Origin: Arthrobacter sp. 35W
GTDB taxonomy: Bacteria; Actinomycetota; Actinomycetes; Actinomycetales; Micrococcaceae
Length of the DNA stretch: 64,000 nucleotides
Direction of reading: 5' to 3'
Assembly (NCBI RefSeq): GCF_000482545.1
Contig: NZ_KI519454.1
Coordinates: 682,001 to 746,000 of the forward strand
In this document: one piece after another, positions 61,670 to 64,000 of the stretch
Numbering within the stretch: the stretch's first letter is position 1
How the letters are laid out: every line of letters begins with the position of its first letter
Position numbers and translations under genes: made by a program
The notes under the pieces: model-generated
Told to the model about the DNA's origin: nothing
The model's database searches: none
What the model saw: the letters and a program-made list of their open reading frames with translations, nothing else

Positions 61670-61689
61670 CAGCCGCCCGGTGGCGGCTG
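61670..61689 (-). terminator. Short hairpin after the siderophore synthetase gene
   Basis: CAGCCGCC (61670-61677) and GGCGGCTG (61682-61689) pair with a 4-nt loop, about 37 bp after the stop codon on the minus strand. A G-rich run follows in place of a T run. Confidence 0.6.
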
Positions 61690-61726
61690 CCCCAGACACC
61701 GCCGCGGAAGGGATGGGGACGATCCG

Positions 61727-63610
61727 TCAGCGGAACGCGGCCAGCGGGTTGGCCAGCTTGCCCGCCATGGCCAGCCCGCCGGAGGGGTCCGCCAGATCCA
61801 GCATGTTCGCGTTGTTGCGCAGCTGCAGGCGGTTCAGGCAGGACAGATCGAAATCGGCGGCAAAGAGATCATGCCTGTCGAAGGCATCGGCCAATTCCGG
61901 ATGGTCCTGCTGGTAGCCGTGGATGGCGGCTGCCACGGTGGCCCAGAAGGTGTCCTCGTCCAGCTGTCCGTCCTCCACCAGAATCGCGGCCAGGAACCGG
62001 AAGATGCAGTCGAAGACATCTGTGAAGATGGCCAGCACCATCTCGGACTCGGGGATCTCCGCCTTGATCCGGGCGATCTCCTGAGGCACCGCCACGAGAT
62101 CTCCCATCAGGACGATCTCCTCGCCGATGTCCTTCATGATGGCCCGCACCGGCACACCGTCCTCCAGCACCAGGATGACGTTCTCCCCATGGGGCATGAA
62201 GGCCAGTTCGTAGCGGTAGAGGCAGTGGACCACCGGCACCAGGTAGGCGTGCAGGTAGCGGCGCAGCCACTCGGCCGCGCCCAGCCGCGAGCGGCGGATG
62301 AGCGCCGAGGCCAACGGAACGCCGTCGGCGTCCACATGCAGCAGGGAGGCCATGGTGGCCAGCTGCTGCCCCTCCTTGAGCAGCGGCAGTGGGCTTTCCC
62401 GCCACAGGGCGGAGAGCATCTTGCGGTAGGGGGAGCCATGCTCCGAGGCGTTCTCGTAGTAGGCGTTGTGGTAGCCAATGGCGGCGCTTTCGCGCAGCAT
62501 GGCCAGTCCGTGGTGCCCCAGGGTGCTGTCGGCATTGATCAGCTCGTAGAGCCAATCGTTGATGGCCGGGGTGGCCTTCATGTATTGGGGCGAGAGACCC
62601 CGCATGAACCCCATGTTCAGCACAGACATGGCCGTCTTGACGTAGCACTTGGCCGGGGCCGAGTTGTTGAAAAAGGTCCGGATGGACTGCTGTGCCTGGT
62701 AGAGGTCCTGCCCGGCCCCCAGATGGACGATGTGGCGGGCGGCGATCTCGGCGGCGAAGGTGACGGCGATCTTGTTCTCCCACTGCCAGGGATGCACAGG
62801 CATCAGCAGGTAGTCCGCCGGGGCCAGACCCCGGGAACACAGCAGGGCATCGAAGGATGCCAGGACGGCGGCGCCCAGCTCCGCCTCAAGATGGGCCCGG
62901 TAGCCCAGACCGGCGCTCGCGGTGAAGACGGCCTTGCTGCTGTGCACCGCCAGCCACTGGATCTGGACGGGTGCACCCGTCTCCGGGGCGAAGGCCCGAT
63001 AGTCGTGGATGCCGAACCCGAGCCGGCCGTTGTTGGCGACAAAGCACGGGTGGCCCTCCGTCATGGACCGTTCCACCAGCTGGAAGTCTGCGGCAGGATC
63101 CGCCCCGCCGCTCGGGCCGGCGGCCAGCAGCTCCGAATCCGGGGCGCCGGCGGCCTGCTTGTAGGCATGGCTCGCCAGGGTGCTGGAGACCTCCTCCAGG
63201 TAGACGGGCAGCATGGCGGCGTCAATGCCCAGCGACCCACGGAACTCGGCAATGAAGTCCAGTGCATCCACGGGAAGGTCCCGGCCGCCGAGATCCATCT
63301 TGCGGATCGACTCCGGGTCGATGGCCCAGTGGTCAAGCTGCAGCAGCCGTGCGCTGAAACGGTACTCGACGGTGCCGCCGTCGTCCGCCAGCCGGTACTC
63401 CGCAGGCCCGCCGCTGGGGAGAGCCTGGCCGGCGGGGGCAGGTGCGCCCACCCGCTGCGGGGTGAGCAGGCGCTCGTGCGAGAACTCGGCAAGTGCCTTG
63501 CGCACCAGGTGCCGGTTGGCGGCGGCCCAGCGGGCGGGGGTGAGGTGGGCGACGGCTCCGGCCGGGGCGGTTGCCACGGCGGCGGGGGAGTCGATGGTGG
63601 TGGCGCTCAT
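61727..63610 (-). CDS. desD: IucA/IucC-family siderophore synthetase, DesD-like
   Basis: A 627-residue NIS (NRPS-independent) synthetase of the type that joins hydroxamate units with ATP. The conserved motifs include MTEGHPCFVANNGRLGFG-like segment EGHPCFVANNGRLGFGIHD, HPWQWENKIAVTF, YQAQQSIRTFFN, YVKTAMSVLNMGFMRGLSP and MPHGENVILVLEDG. This order is closest to DesD of desferrioxamine synthesis rather than aerobactin IucA. The start at 63610 is chosen because it overlaps the stop of the acyltransferase gene (ATGA); the open frame extends upstream but into that gene. Amine-forming and oxygenase genes desA and desB would lie outside the window. Confidence 0.85.
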   Translation of the reverse strand: MSATTIDSPAAVATAPAGAVAHLTPARWAAANRHLVRKALAEFSHERLLTPQRVGAPAPAGQALPSGGPAEYRLADDGGTVEYRFSARLLQLDHWAIDPESIRKMDLGGRDLPVDALDFIAEFRGSLGIDAAMLPVYLEEVSSTLASHAYKQAAGAPDSELLAAGPSGGADPAADFQLVERSMTEGHPCFVANNGRLGFGIHDYRAFAPETGAPVQIQWLAVHSSKAVFTASAGLGYRAHLEAELGAAVLASFDALLCSRGLAPADYLLMPVHPWQWENKIAVTFAAEIAARHIVHLGAGQDLYQAQQSIRTFFNNSAPAKCYVKTAMSVLNMGFMRGLSPQYMKATPAINDWLYELINADSTLGHHGLAMLRESAAIGYHNAYYENASEHGSPYRKMLSALWRESPLPLLKEGQQLATMASLLHVDADGVPLASALIRRSRLGAAEWLRRYLHAYLVPVVHCLYRYELAFMPHGENVILVLEDGVPVRAIMKDIGEEIVLMGDLVAVPQEIARIKAEIPESEMVLAIFTDVFDCIFRFLAAILVEDGQLDEDTFWATVAAAIHGYQQDHPELADAFDRHDLFAADFDLSCLNRLQLRNNANMLDLADPSGGLAMAGKLANPLAAFR

Positions 63611-64000
63611 GCGGGAGATCCTTCCAGTGGTGCGGCGGTGGGGATTGCGGCCAACCGGTGTCCGGCCAGCAGGCGGCGGGCGCCGTCGAACTGCCCCCGG
63701 GTGCACAGGCTCAGCCTGGCCTCCTTGTCCGGCAGCTGGATGAGGGAGTGTTTGCGGAAGCCCAGTCGTTCATTGAGCGCATGGATCTTCAGGTTGGCGG
63801 AGTCCGGTTCCACCACCACGCGGTCGACGCCCGGGTCGGTGAAGAGCTCCGCCAGCACTGCCGCCATGACGGCGGTGGTGTATCCAGGGCGGGGCACATC
63901 CGGAGGGGAGACCAGCAGGTGCATGCCGACATCCGACGGACGCCCGTCATAAAGCCCGGCCAACGGTGACTGGGCAGGGTCGTAGCGTTCCATCAGGAAC
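63607..64000 (-). CDS. Siderophore acyltransferase (DesC/IucB-like GNAT), 5' end outside window
   Basis: The end of a GNAT-like acyltransferase gene cut by the window edge; the visible part is about 130 residues. It contains GMHLLVSPPDVPRPGYTTAV, then AELFTDPGVDRVVVEPDSAN and ALNERLGFRKHSLIQLPDKE, as in IucB/RhbD/DesC enzymes that acylate N-hydroxylated diamines. The acyl donor cannot be told from this part. The stop overlaps the DesD-like start as ATGA, so the two are coupled. In desferrioxamine gene sets the acyltransferase precedes the synthetase in just this way. Confidence 0.85.
   Translation of the reverse strand, partial: FLMERYDPAQSPLAGLYDGRPSDVGMHLLVSPPDVPRPGYTTAVMAAVLAELFTDPGVDRVVVEPDSANLKIHALNERLGFRKHSLIQLPDKEARLSLCTRGQFDGARRLLAGHRLAAIPTAAPLEGSPA

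Overview
This window is chromosomal DNA from a high-GC actinobacterium, most likely a member of the Micrococcaceae close to Arthrobacter. The evidence is the G+C-rich coding sequence with many GTG starts, the 16S rRNA sequence type, a mycothiol-dependent maleylpyruvate isomerase homologue, TlyA, the gene order nadK-recN-pyrG-NUDIX-xerD, and several genes that seem to start directly at the transcript 5' end. No database search was run; family names come from motif recognition.

Layout. 1-8350: a complete arginine biosynthesis run argC(partial)-J-B-D-F-R-G-H, mostly with ATGA/TAATG translational overlaps, a candidate ARG box before argG and an unusual hairpin-plus-tandem-repeat spacer between argJ and argB. 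8470-10191: a CPBP-family membrane protein (minus strand) and a mycothiol-dependent maleylpyruvate isomerase-like protein. 10228-25033: the most unusual region, a near-consensus promoter followed by seven closely packed genes: a T4-lysozyme-like protein and an M23-like protein (each with a peptidoglycan-binding domain and neither with a signal peptide), then five proteins (278, 679, 1129, 1560 and 599 aa) of which only the 679-aa one resembles a named domain (DUF6603). 25053-28117: two unrelated 3-methyladenine DNA glycosylases, a GNAT acetyltransferase and apt. 28214-31882: a HelD/HelR-like RNA polymerase-associated ATPase and tyrS. 32446-37994: a 16S-23S-5S rRNA operon without spacer tRNA genes. 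38287-49711: an SRPBCC protein, a repeat-rich Arg/Gly protein with a TPR-like domain, a HAD phosphatase, a 73-aa small protein, tlyA, nadK, recN, pyrG, a NUDIX hydrolase and xerD.

49738-55709: a frameshifted formamidase gene with fmdB, a MutT-like NUDIX gene, an ECF sigma factor with a membrane-anchored partner, and an ammonium transporter with a Glu in place of the first pore His and a GlnR-like box upstream. 55795-60111 (minus): gntR-prpD-prpB-prpC, a 2-methylcitrate (propionate) operon with two TGTATACA operator candidates before the regulator. 60355-64000 (minus): an LssY-C membrane protein and the end of a hydroxamate siderophore operon (DesD-like NIS synthetase plus a DesC-like acyltransferase cut by the window end).

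How the parts work together: arg genes make arginine from glutamate under ArgR; prp genes convert propionyl-CoA to pyruvate and succinate under a GntR regulator; amt and the formamidase locus point to nitrogen scavenging; desC/desD to iron uptake. The 10-25 kb cluster looks like one co-transcribed unit of unknown function built around cell-wall-directed proteins and very large soluble proteins, and is the best candidate for an undescribed system. Seven genes share a TANNNT hexamer 6-8 nt before the start codon, which suggests widespread leaderless transcription.
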